The notes below the pieces were generated by a model. That model was not told the DNA's origin, searched no databases, and was given only the letters and a program-made list of their open reading frames with translations. Positions 34,131 through 43,990 of a DNA stretch of 64,000 bases are shown here, piece by piece (the first letter of the stretch is position 1; every line of letters starts with the position of its first letter). Source of the DNA: Herpomyces periplanetae. Taxonomy: Eukaryota; Ascomycota; Laboulbeniomycetes; Herpomycetales; Herpomycetaceae. The stretch covers positions 118,393 through 182,392 of the forward strand of contig WMKJ01000012.1 of NCBI GenBank assembly GCA_009733715.1, in the 5' to 3' direction. Position numbers and translations under genes: made by a program.

Positions 34131-35440
34131 ATGAAAGTAAAGTTTATACAGTTTATTGTCAGTTGTATAATACTTTGACGGTATATAACGGGAGTATAGA
34201 TGTGGAGAGTGTACAAGCGTTGGTTTTATGAATAACTTTAAGGGAATGTATTCATACATTAGCTGGCACGCTGTCATAAAGTGGAGGGTACTGATTATGA
34301 CGACGATAGTCATAACCATAACCTCAAGCCCAAGCCCAAACTCGTATTCGGCACGTCGAGACTGCGTATGGAATGCCTGGCATTCGTCGGTAACTTCCTA
34401 ATCGGGAAACTCAGTCAAAATTACATGCTCAACACTTTCGGAGTATACAGACGAAAAAGTGGATCCGTCATCTCATGTGTGTGTATGGAAAAAGCAATAT
34501 ACGCGTGCGCGTGCGCCTAAGTTTAAGCAATATCCAGACGATGGATCCACTTTTATTTTTCGTCTGATCTTTGTTATTGCTTTTTTCGCGAAACGTATCC
34601 TGAAAATCTTTATCGCAGGCTCGACTGTCCGTCCGCCTGCACCTGCGCTCAAGTATATTACATTGCTGTACATGCTTAGGCTAAAGAGTCGTGCGTAATT
34701 TTGTTTATAGAGCGCGTTAGATTTGTCCTACAAGGTGTTATCGTGCATATGTGCGGGCACGCTGGCATATGGCCTGGCGTGCGTTAGTAAAGTTTATCGC
34801 GATGCAGGATTCAGCACTATCCCTTCTTTTGTATACACTTTATGTACCCGTTCCAAAAACGGATAAACCTGTGCTCGTATACGCACGCATACTTAGTTAA
34901 CGAGCGCTCACTATTCCAATCATACTGATACTAATATACTACGCTGCACCAACCAAACGGGTTAGCCTAAAACTCGTCACAGGGGATGAAGAGGGGAATT
35001 TGAGGAAGGGGAGACGAGAAAAGCAGAGAAGGGGAAGGGGAATTTTCAAACATCGTTGTCTGCTTAGGTGACTTGGCTTACCCAATTTGTAATTCGTACT
35101 CCGCTAGCGTTAAATACTTCTTTTTGTTCATCATACTCTCCCATTACCTCCATGGCGTGGAATACGTCCTTGAACACAGCCACCTACGTTACTCTTTAGC
35201 TTGGACTATGTTGCCCTGATCATGACCTGTGTCGGTGTCAGTATTTGTATCTGTGTTGACACAGATGTAGATACAGATGCAGGCGTAGACAGACACATAC
35301 ACACACACACCTCAATGTAAACCATGCTTGCACAGTATATGCGTATCCAGCATACGCGGGCTTTGCCACTATTCCATTGCTTTTGGATGTAATACCCTGC
35401 ATGTCTTAATGCGCTTAAACCAGTCTAACTAAACTGAATG
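34131..35440. other. gene-poor region with mixed composition
   Basis: No recognisable gene. It contains the hairpin listed separately, an alternating ACGCGTGCGCGTGCGC tract at 34501-34516 and a CACACACACAC run near 35300. Short frames on both strands show no homology I can name. Confidence 0.4.
34449..34565. repeat. imperfect inverted repeat / potential hairpin
   Basis: AGACGAAAAAGTGGATCC at 34449-34466 pairs with GGATCCACTTTT..TTTCGTCT at 34543-34565, where the right arm has a 5-nt insertion. The loop is about 76 nt and contains a Z-type GCGTGCGC tract. Too long a loop for a terminator; could be a remnant of a small mobile element or a cruciform site. Confidence 0.6.
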
Positions 35441-37124
35441 ACACGCACTGGCCCTCATCCACATCCTCCACTCTCCCTCTCCAGTTAACCAAGTTCCCCA
35501 TCCTTCAGGCAATCCTGCACCCATTTTTATTTTTTTGCTTCTTTAACTCGACCAACATTTTTACGCTACACACTCCCCGCTTAAACCCGCTGGTGTGAGC
35601 TGCTTTTCATCGTCAAACACGCTTGTCCTGCACATCCCCTGTTTTAACTAGATCCCTGCCTTTTTTTTCAACTACACCGCATCCACTCCCACTCCCACTC
35701 CCACTCCCACTCCTCCATCCACATCCACACACTACCACTTATCTTGCATACCACACCAGCCAACCCTTCTTCAAGCGCACGCCCACCCGCCCGCGCATGC
35801 GCACGTAGCTAATCTCCCTCTTTTTTTAACTTCCCACTTCCCCGTTCCCTTCTACCCCGTTCCCGGGCAAACTCTTTGCGTTTCTCCACTTATCTCCTCA
35901 CGCTACAACGCTGCCACGCATGACCCGGCTTCCCTTCTCATACGCGCGCCCGCGCCCATGCCCACGTACACACGTTTAATTACCCCTCCATATTCCCCTT
36001 TTTCTGTGTACTTTAACCTGATGTTCCGGCTTATCGATTATCCCTCTTTAACAAAATTTCTCCATTCATGTTAAAGCTTGCACTATCTCATCCAATCATC
36101 TTGCGTTAATCCATTACACTCGAGTCCACCACGCTTCTACGACGTGCATGCTCAACCGTGTAACCGGATCTTCAACCCGCTTTTCCCTTTTCCTCTTTTC
36201 TCTCATCCCACGTATACATACATACGCTCAAGCTCGCTCACTCATATATCATTGCTTTCTTGCCCATTCTGCCCCCCCCCCATAGAAAACCGCTAATCCT
36301 CATTCATTTGGTTATCTTTGCTTTTTTTTACTCGTCCAGAGAACGAGGGAACAGGGACAGGAAAGCCAGAGTAGTGCAGTTCACTTTAGCTTATCAGCCC
36401 CTAGTTAGCCGGCTTGTCTATCTTTTGTATGTGTCAAGCGACTCCCAGGCGGCAAGCCATTCGTATCTATTCTTGAACAATGCAATGCGTCGCTCGTGCC
36501 TGTACACTTTATCATCTCTACCCCCCACGCTTATGCTTGTGGCCGGAATATCCCTTCTATTGTTAAACGGTAATCATCACTTTAAAGTTTACCCATACCC
36601 TTACCTTAAAAACTATACGCTTGTCCTGGGTCTTTGAATAATCTAGTAAAGTCCTACTTTTCCCTACTATTCCATCTTTATACAATTAGCTTCAGGTATA
36701 AATGAATTAAACACAAACACATACGGCCGCAACCGGAAAATCCATCCTCTCATTCCTATCCTTCCGACTCATTAAGTCTGCTGTTAATGATCCCATACTA
36801 TCCTATAGTATAGCATCACATAACATCCCATCCCTTTCCAATCCATCTCGTACTTTTGAAAGACTCATGCGTGGGGCATGTGAGCGGGAGACAACATGCG
36901 GTAAACGACTAACGACATCAACAATCATACACTAATATGGCTATCAATAACGAACAAGACTGGCGGGCCGAAAGCATTATCTTTGTGATAAGGGGCTACA
37001 CAACTTAGTTACCAATATGCACGACCACTGTAAAAACTGGTTGACGAATGCTCATTTCAAAAATCTTTCACTATCGTTATTCACCTTCTCTACCCTTCTC
37101 ATCATGTTGCGCGCAACATTTCAC
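35441..37124. other. pyrimidine-rich plus strand, no gene seen
   Basis: From about 35440 to 36300 the plus strand is C/T-rich, the mirror image of the purine-rich block nearer the CreA-like gene. Beyond it, to 37124, composition is mixed. The longest frame (36260-36637, 125 codons) has a hydrophobic end but no known family. If pyrimidine-rich leaders mark transcript starts here, a plus-strand non-coding transcript beginning near 36300 is possible. Confidence 0.35.
35684..35713. repeat. CACTCC hexanucleotide repeat, five units
   Basis: Five perfect tandem copies of CACTCC inside the pyrimidine-rich block. A microsatellite. Confidence 0.9.
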
Positions 37125-37802
37125 TTACACGTCATCCCCCTCAGACTCCGAATCAGCAACCTCATTAAATCTTCGCTTACACGCAGGCGGTAGCGTGCAG
37201 TTATCAGCCTTACTCGACCTGCGCTGAATTTGGTTTATTCCGCTCTTTTCGTTTCCTGTCCCTGAACTCACCATTTCAGCCTTAATCTGCTTCATCGCCT
37301 AACGTCAGTACGACGTTGATCACCACCCTAATATTGTCCCAATTTTTGCTTGTATGCCATCAACCCAAGTTATAAGCATCAGCAAAAATACTTACATGGT
37401 AATCTTGATGCGGTGCACACCTTTCCAAATTCTGCCGCCTATCCACCGCTATTCTTTCATCCTTTTCCTCCTTCATTCTCCTGCATTCCTCGTCTACCCA
37501 TACCACTGTGGCATCGGTAGCCCGCCTAACCACGTCATTCCTTTTATCTGGTGCCGTAGTTTGTGTCTCGTTCTGCTCTTCCCACGTTGCTACTCTAATC
37601 TCTCGTAATCCCTTCTGTATTAAAACCAGCTGTATTAGCATGGGCACGTACGTCAATCCGTTGTTGCGACTCGTTACCAGTCAACGCTTCTCCACTACTT
37701 CATCTACTTTCCCCCTCCCCTCTCCCCCTCTATCGCTTTGTTCCGTACTGTGCTGCTCGACGTCACCATGCTAGGACAATTCAACTCCTGATCCTCCGAC
37801 AT
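37125..37802 (-). CDS. unrecognised small basic/acidic protein, exon structure partly resolved
   Basis: I do not recognise the family. The last two exons look sound. The penultimate one starts at 37614 (or 37629) and ends at 37396 with donor GTAAGT; it carries GLREIRVATWEEQNE, then a charged helical stretch (ECRRMKEEKDERIAVDRRQ). The final exon is 37286-37125, preceded by a CTGAC branch signal and CAG acceptor, and gives 53 residues ending in KRRFNEVADSESEGDDV. Upstream, an ATG at 37802 opens MSEDQELNCPSMVTSS.., which looks like a first exon, but I could not decide how it joins; several donors are possible. A minimal product would be about 150-170 residues, with a charged coiled-coil middle and an acidic tail, as seen in small nuclear or kinetochore proteins; that resemblance is only compositional. 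It sits 178 nt downstream of the Rad51 paralogue on the same strand. Confidence 0.5.
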
Positions 37803-37980
37803 CTCTTTTTCCTCCCCTCTACTCGTTACATGCATGCCGAGTCTCGCTAGTTCACGGGGTAAACATCACCTCCTGGTGCACACTGTACAAGCTTTCCGCA
37901 TCGCCGATGTTCCGGGGGGACACGATTACGCAAATCGAATCGCGGTGCACCGTGCGTTACTGGTTGCAGTAGCTAACAAT

Positions 37981-39414
37981 TTACACGGTAAACGTAAAAT
38001 TTGCACTACCATGCTATCCGTCCAATCCGCATAGACCCATACAAAATAACAACAAATGTGCACACGCTTACCTCCTCAATCACAAAAGGAACAATCCTGT
38101 TAATTTTAATATTAAACTGCCGCTGTTGTTGTATTCCTTCTGTCCATCCTTCGGCTGCTTCGTTATTGTCTCCCGCCGATCCTGCGCTTTTACCCCTCTT
38201 CATCGTGGGGTGTATCACCCGAGGTGTTTGTACCATCCCAATTGCTTCTGGCCCTTTAACTACGCATACAAATCGCGCCCTACGCCAAATATTATCTTCA
38301 TGTTGTTCCTGCTCCATCTTTGCGTAGGTAGCTGACGTTGTTGGCCAACCCCTGAATACCACTAAACTCCATGTTAACAATCCTTCCCATTCCACGTCGC
38401 CTAATGCCGCATGGATCTCTGCTTCGCCGCTGCTTACTCCCCATGGTTTACGAGCTTCAGTATGACTTGTTACGATTATCGCTATCTGATGTACGCTGGC
38501 AATTTTAGCTAGCGCACGCCCAATTTTGCCATGAAGACGCCGCTGGGCTTGACTTCGTGAGACTTGTCCTCGACAACTTGTTAAGTTAGATACTCCCTTT
38601 CCTACGCCGCTGTTCATATCTCCACTAGTAATACCACCATCACCACCCCAATATTCGCCCGCTCCCGTTCCCGTCCTTTCATTCCCTTCTAGATCAGTTA
38701 CCGTCGTATCATTTAGTCGTACGTGGTTTCCGCTAGCTCCAACTCGGGTAGTTTCGCTTAGACAAGCTTTGGCCGAATCAAGAATAACAGACAACCCATC
38801 CACGACAATTAAACTTGTTGTAGTGCTAATCATATGCTCAGGTGGATGCATAATTACCGCGAGAAAGTGAGATAACGTCTGCGTACGTATATGTGTGAAC
38901 CGCTTTAAAGCAGAATCTTCTTCATTTTCACACGTATCGCCCGCTACGAATGCTCGAAGACGCGGCCCGTATAAGGGACTCGCGCAATCTGTATTGCACA
39001 TACCTTTGGTGTCACTAAATCTATTCATTTATGCTTCTAATCTTTGCTGCTCCATTTATCACTCTAAAAAATATATCCACTCACCAATCCACACTACATT
39101 ATTCCCCGCGGCCAGCGCTCGTGTTGCCGTTTGCAAGCTGTGTAATGTTAACACATCACTACCAATTCACCTTACACATTTTTTCCATTTTTCATATTCT
39201 CCATCGTTAGCTCTGCTTACCACAAACTCGTTTTCCCAACACCTGGTGGGCCATATATCTGCGTAATTCGACCGCGTGTAATTCCTTTACCCCACTCATC
39301 ACCATATCGTGTAGACTCCTCATGGCTCAGTATTGCGTCTAAGCTAGGAATACCCGTGCTCAACGCTGTCCACCATCGTCGCCGCTCGTCCAGCGCTTGC
39401 GACACCGTTACCAT
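37981..39414 (-). CDS. Rad51 paralogue (RecA-family ATPase)
   Basis: Member of the RecA/Rad51 family that assists homologous recombination; resembles fungal Rad55/Rad57-type or RAD51D/XRCC2-type paralogues more than Rad51 itself. Four exons, 39414-39221, 39137-39085, 38988-38072 and 38013-37981, encode 398 residues. Walker A (GPPGVGKT) is at 55-62, followed over two short introns by LQTATRALAAGNNVVWID and PLYGPRLRAFVAG. Then comes a helix resembling the fungal group (RFTHIRTQTLSHFLAVIMHP) and Walker B (SLIVVDGLSVI). After Walker B, a Gly-rich insertion of about 60 residues has no counterpart I know; downstream QIAIIVTSHTEARKPW follows the fold. The last 33-nt exon (10 residues and stop) is the least certain. 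It lies 271 nt downstream of Lon on the same strand. I leave the symbol empty because the paralogue group cannot be settled by eye. Confidence 0.82.
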
Positions 39415-39685
39415 TCTGCTTTTTTCTGTGCCACATTAGCCATGGTTGTGTACGCATATTAACGTTAGAATTTGACGTACCTATGCTCCGTTGCATGATT
39501 TATTGCTGTTGTCAATGCATCTGGCTTGTTGCTTTACTTGAATGCTAACCCAACTAACTTCCCTCGCACCCTCGCTAAGCCCAGAGCACCTCACCGTCAG
39601 GCTGTCTGGCATGCTTCAATCACGTTAATTTATCCCTGCAGTACGACAGCATCCTCCCTGCTTGTAGCAAGCATTGCGGCACACC

Positions 39686-42600
39686 TCATGTCGACTCGTT
39701 GGATGTTGAAGCTGACGTTGATGCTTCCAACTCTGCTTTCCATGCATTGTTTGCTCGCTCATGATTTAAATCTGCAAAAATGATATCGAATACTTCATCA
39801 TACCATGAAACGGGTTTGCCTTCAATACCCTTTTTAATATTCTAATCCCACTGTTAACAAACCTAAACATTCAAATAAATAGATTCTCTTCACCTTCACA
39901 ACCTACCTCAGGTAATTCTAACCAAGTGCTCCAGTTATCCTGTGGGAAAATAATTGTTCGAGCATTTGCTCGTCTCGCGGCTACGGTTTTTTCACGCAAT
40001 CCACCAATCCGTAATACTTTCCCAGTTACAGTTAACTCACCCGTCATTGCGATACTTGGATCTAAGGGAGCTTTGAGTGCTAAACTTAACAGCGAACTAG
40101 TCATAGTAATCCCCGCACTCGGTCCATCTTTTGGTACAGCTCCTTGTGGACAATGTAAGTGAATTTTAGCATGATCAAAAAAATGATTCTCAGGAAATCT
40201 TGAAGCTAGAACATGCTTCGCATAAGAATATGCTATACGAACAGATTCCTTCATCACTGTCTTCATATTTCCCGTTCGTTCTAGACTTGGCTTCCCCAAC
40301 GAACTAAGTACCTGTTCTACAATTGATTCAACATACAAAGCTGTTCCACCATTCTCCGTCCATGCCAAACCCATCACCACTCCGGGCGGTGCCGTTTCGT
40401 ACAATCTGCCTGATGTGAATAATGGAGGCCCAACATAATCCTTCAAAATTTCTGCATTAACTATTACTTTTGCCGTTTCTGGAACTTTTAACGTTTTCTT
40501 TGCCACTTTAACCTGGTTATCTTCGGATGTTTTCTGTTCTAGTTTGTCTTTCATATTGTCATCATTCATCTTTGCAGACCCTTCACTGTTTGCATCACTA
40601 ACAAGCGTATTCTCACATGTATTGGCCTGATCAGACGATTTTGTCTCAGCACAATCTTCTATATTCATTTGCTGGACAATCTTCAGTGCACTTTTGCGGA
40701 AAATTTGCTCAATTTTCTTCTTCAAGTTTCGCATTCCACTCTCCCGGCAATAATGATCGATTAACTCTTGAACTGCAGCACTGTCTACAGTCACATCGAC
40801 ATCTTTCAACCCACAAAGCTCTTTAGCCTGTGGAATCAGATATCGCTCCGCAATTGCTAACTTTTCGTCCGTTACATACCCCGACAATTCGATAATCTCC
40901 ATCCTATCGAGAAGTGGGCGAGGAATCGTGTCGGTCATGTTGGCTGTACACACAAACAATACCTTCGATAAGTTCACAGGCACGTCCATATAATGATCTA
41001 GAAACGAATTGTTCTGTTCTGGATCCAGTAATTCTAGTAAAGCTGATGCAGGATCACCCCAATGGCCTCGACCAATTTTATCAATTTCATCGATCAAAAT
41101 CAACGGATTCTCCGTTTGACAACGCTTAAGTGCTTGAATTACACGCCCAGGTAATGCGCCCACGTAAGTTCGACGATGTCCTTTGATCTCGGCTACGTCT
41201 GTCAAGCCTCCTACACTAAATCGGTAATACTGTCGATTCAGTGCACGAGCTATCGACTTGCCAACGCTAGTTTTCCCAACACCTGGTGGTCCAACCATAC
41301 ACAAAATTTTTCCTTCAACTGTTCCTCGTAAGCGTCCAATTGCGATAAATTCGAGAATTTGATCCTTTACCGATTCCAGTCCGTAATGATCTTCATCGAG
41401 AATTTGTTTTGCTTTATTAACATCAAAATTTTCCGCACTATGTATACCCCAGGGGATCTGGGTTAACCAGTCCAAATAATTGCGGGTAACGTTAAATTCG
41501 GATGCTGCAGGTTCTAGGTACTGAAGTTTATTTAACTCCTCATCGAAAATTTTTTGAACAGCTCCCGGCATTGTTAAATTCGCTACCTTGGCCCTAAAAT
41601 TTTCAATCAATTTATCCTTACCGTCAGACTCAATACCTAGCTCTCGTTTAATACCTTTCAACTGCTCCATAAGCCAGTATTCCCTCTGTCGCTTTTGAAT
41701 TTTACTTTCAACATCTTTGCTGATTTTCGATTGAAGTTGCGCGTTCATTAATTCCTTCTTAACCAGTAGTAGAGCCTTGTGTAAACGTTCTTCCAAACTT
41801 AGAGTTTCCAGTACATCTTGTAACTCACAAGATTCACCAAATGATACTGCAGCTGCGAAATCTGCTAATTTAGCCGGATCATCTGCCACATTACCGGGAC
41901 CGTGACTTACGGCAAAATTTGAAATTTGTTCACGATAATGTGTGTTTAACTGGGCAATTTCGCGAAATACACTAACAATTTCGCTTACTAGTGCACGTAT
42001 GGTCGGGGAATTGGTGTCCGCTACATCTTCCGTTAAATTGTCCACGTTCACTAGGCTAACTTTGTAGTCACGTAAAAAATTGTTTATACCATATTTTGAC
42101 GAGGTTCCTGATTTTGTGGAAGCAGGTCCGGCCTCCAAAGTGTCATCTGCGTCAGTGTTCACATTGCCTGTAGCATTTACACCTGGTTTGCTTGGAGTCT
42201 CCGGAAATTCCGGTGCTGTAGTTGTCTCATCATTGATAATTTCAACAGTAGCACGACCCATTGACTCTTTGGCGTTACGATTTGGAGGGACTAATCCGGT
42301 CATTTTGATTCGACGGTGCGGGTATAGCACAGCTGTTAGGCTGGGACGATCACCTTTAATGTCAAAAGCGCTAGTTATTTGACAGAAACTTCCGACTTCA
42401 TGAACATCATTCACCGTTTCAATGACATCTTGATCTGTATTTTCATCTTTGAGCAGGAAAGCCCCAATGTACGGTTGACCTCGCTTGATCATTTCAAAAA
42501 TTGCAGCAGTAACATCGGGATTACGTATAGTTATGGCTTTATAAAAACCAGGAAATAAAGGACGCTTAGCGATAGGTATTGCCATTACTTGAGGATAAAA

Positions 42601-43158
42601 CTCTGGAATCGTAGGCTTGGTGAGTGATCGATCGGCCTGACTTTTACGACGACGAGAACTGCTTCCACTGCCATTAGAATTACTGCTGTTGTTACCACTA
42701 TGATTGCTATTTGAATTAGCATTGTTAACGCCAGATTGACTGGAGTTATTTTGACCGTTGTTGTTGTTGTTATTACTCCCTGTGGAAGAATCGTTGGCCA
42801 AAATGTTGCTAGTAACGCAATAATCCGATGCGACACAGCAAGGTGAGCCGGGTAAGGTAAAGCTGTTGACACTTTGTGGAGAACTGGGTAAACTGGCCGT
42901 TGTTCGGAGAAAATAAGTTGAAGGAGATGCGGGGTTCGATTTTGCCGGTTTTTGATGAGTACAACCGTTAACGTGTGCGCAAACGCGTGTGCTAAATGAT
43001 CGATTTATGGTATAACATATTGGCAGGGAGTTAGGAATGTAAACTACGCGGTTACGCGCTTCGAATATACGGGGCGTCACGTTATAAAAAGTATTGTATC
43101 GAGATTGTGACAACTTGGCATTAATAGCGGACTTTGAGAAGCGTAAGATCATGGCCAC
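39686..43158 (-). CDS. PIM1: mitochondrial Lon protease
   Basis: ATP-dependent serine protease of the mitochondrial matrix that degrades misfolded and oxidised proteins and helps maintain mtDNA. Exons 43158-39907 and 39841-39686 give 1135 residues. The N-terminus is rich in Arg, Ser and Asn with no acidic residues for about 20 positions, as in a presequence, followed by a low-complexity Asn/Ser/Gly block. Then come the Lon substrate domain (MAIPIAKRPLFPGFYKAI), AAA domain with Walker A GPPGVGKTS near 621-629 and Walker B LILIDEIDKIG near 683-693, a charged insertion (about 850-905), and the protease domain with catalytic Ser in PKDGPSAGIT near 1014 and Lys in the later TGKVLRIGG segment. The 65-nt intron near the end restores the family C-terminus LPENIKKGIEGKPVSWYDEV; without splicing the frame ends early after LPE. 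Confidence 0.96.
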
Positions 43159-43990
43159 TTTTGAGTATATAGAATGTGAGCAATCGATTGAAAATGTTTA
43201 AGTGTTCAGGTATGTATCAAAAACCGCTACCATTAACGATGATGTTGCCACTACCATCACCACCACTACGTTGATGGCCCCCCGGGTGACTAACCAGGGA
43301 TTGTAACTTGTAAGTTGAACCACTTTAGATTTTTAGCCCGTACTACAAAGTCATGTAAATCGAGACGTGCAATTCATGTCAAATCCACTCAAGATTGGAT
43401 TAGCGAGCGTTTAAGATAATCTATGTTAGCTGCAGTAATGCGGACCAGCTGGGGGAAGGGCTAATACATTTAGCCAGGACGATTAATCATTTAATATAGG
43501 GCAAAATTATAAAATTCATAAATTTAATAATTTAAAAATACACTCCAAACTGACAATGAAACGACAAACCGTAAATCGGTATCCTTGAGCCCGTATAAAT
43601 GTTCAAGTAACACGCAAAATTTGCTTGACATTTCAAATTTTCCAGTTGTGGATGAGCCCAGAAGAAATCTCGTCATGTGACTCAAAACTGGTGATGCTGA
43701 GTCATGCTGTTATGTCATCGGAGTGTGGCGCGGTGGTGGAGGACAGTGATTGTGATGATGGCAGAAATGATTCCGGTGATAACAGTCGTAACAATAACCA
43801 TAGCGACAACGCCGGGGTTAGTTCTCTCACAGCAGCATATACCAAGTTTAAATTTAACATAGATGATTTCTTGTGTTCTTGCTACACAGATGAAAATGTT
43901 AAAGAGGCAAATATACGTATACATGGCAATTAAGAGTACGCAAATTAACTAAGAAATTCGAAAGAAGATAAACCGTTTGGATAGCATCAG
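43159..43990. other. Lon upstream region
   Basis: Spacer of 832 nt between two minus-strand genes, containing the Lon promoter. An antisense open frame inside it is listed separately with low confidence. Confidence 0.4.
43625..43933 (+). CDS. possible 102-residue protein of unknown function
   Basis: Open frame opposite to both flanking genes, inside the Lon upstream region. The predicted protein has an acidic, Asn/Asp/Ser-rich middle and a Cys-containing C-terminal part (NIDDFLCSCYTDENVKEANI), not just a low-complexity shadow. No family recognised, no splice partners found, no obvious promoter. Could equally be chance in an AT-neutral spacer. Confidence 0.2.
   Translation: MTFQIFQLWMSPEEISSCDSKLVMLSHAVMSSECGAVVEDSDCDDGRNDSGDNSRNNNHSDNAGVSSLTAAYTKFKFNIDDFLCSCYTDENVKEANIRIHGN

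Noticed and set aside
35623-36637. Plus frames with Pro/His/Leu-rich or hydrophobic translations
   Set aside because: Derived from the CACTCC repeat and C/T-rich tract or lacking any conserved pattern; not enough to call a gene.
39781-39906. Lon ending at an early stop after LPEVGCEGEENLFI
   Set aside because: A GTAGGT..TTAG intron restores the conserved Lon C-terminus, so the early stop is intronic.
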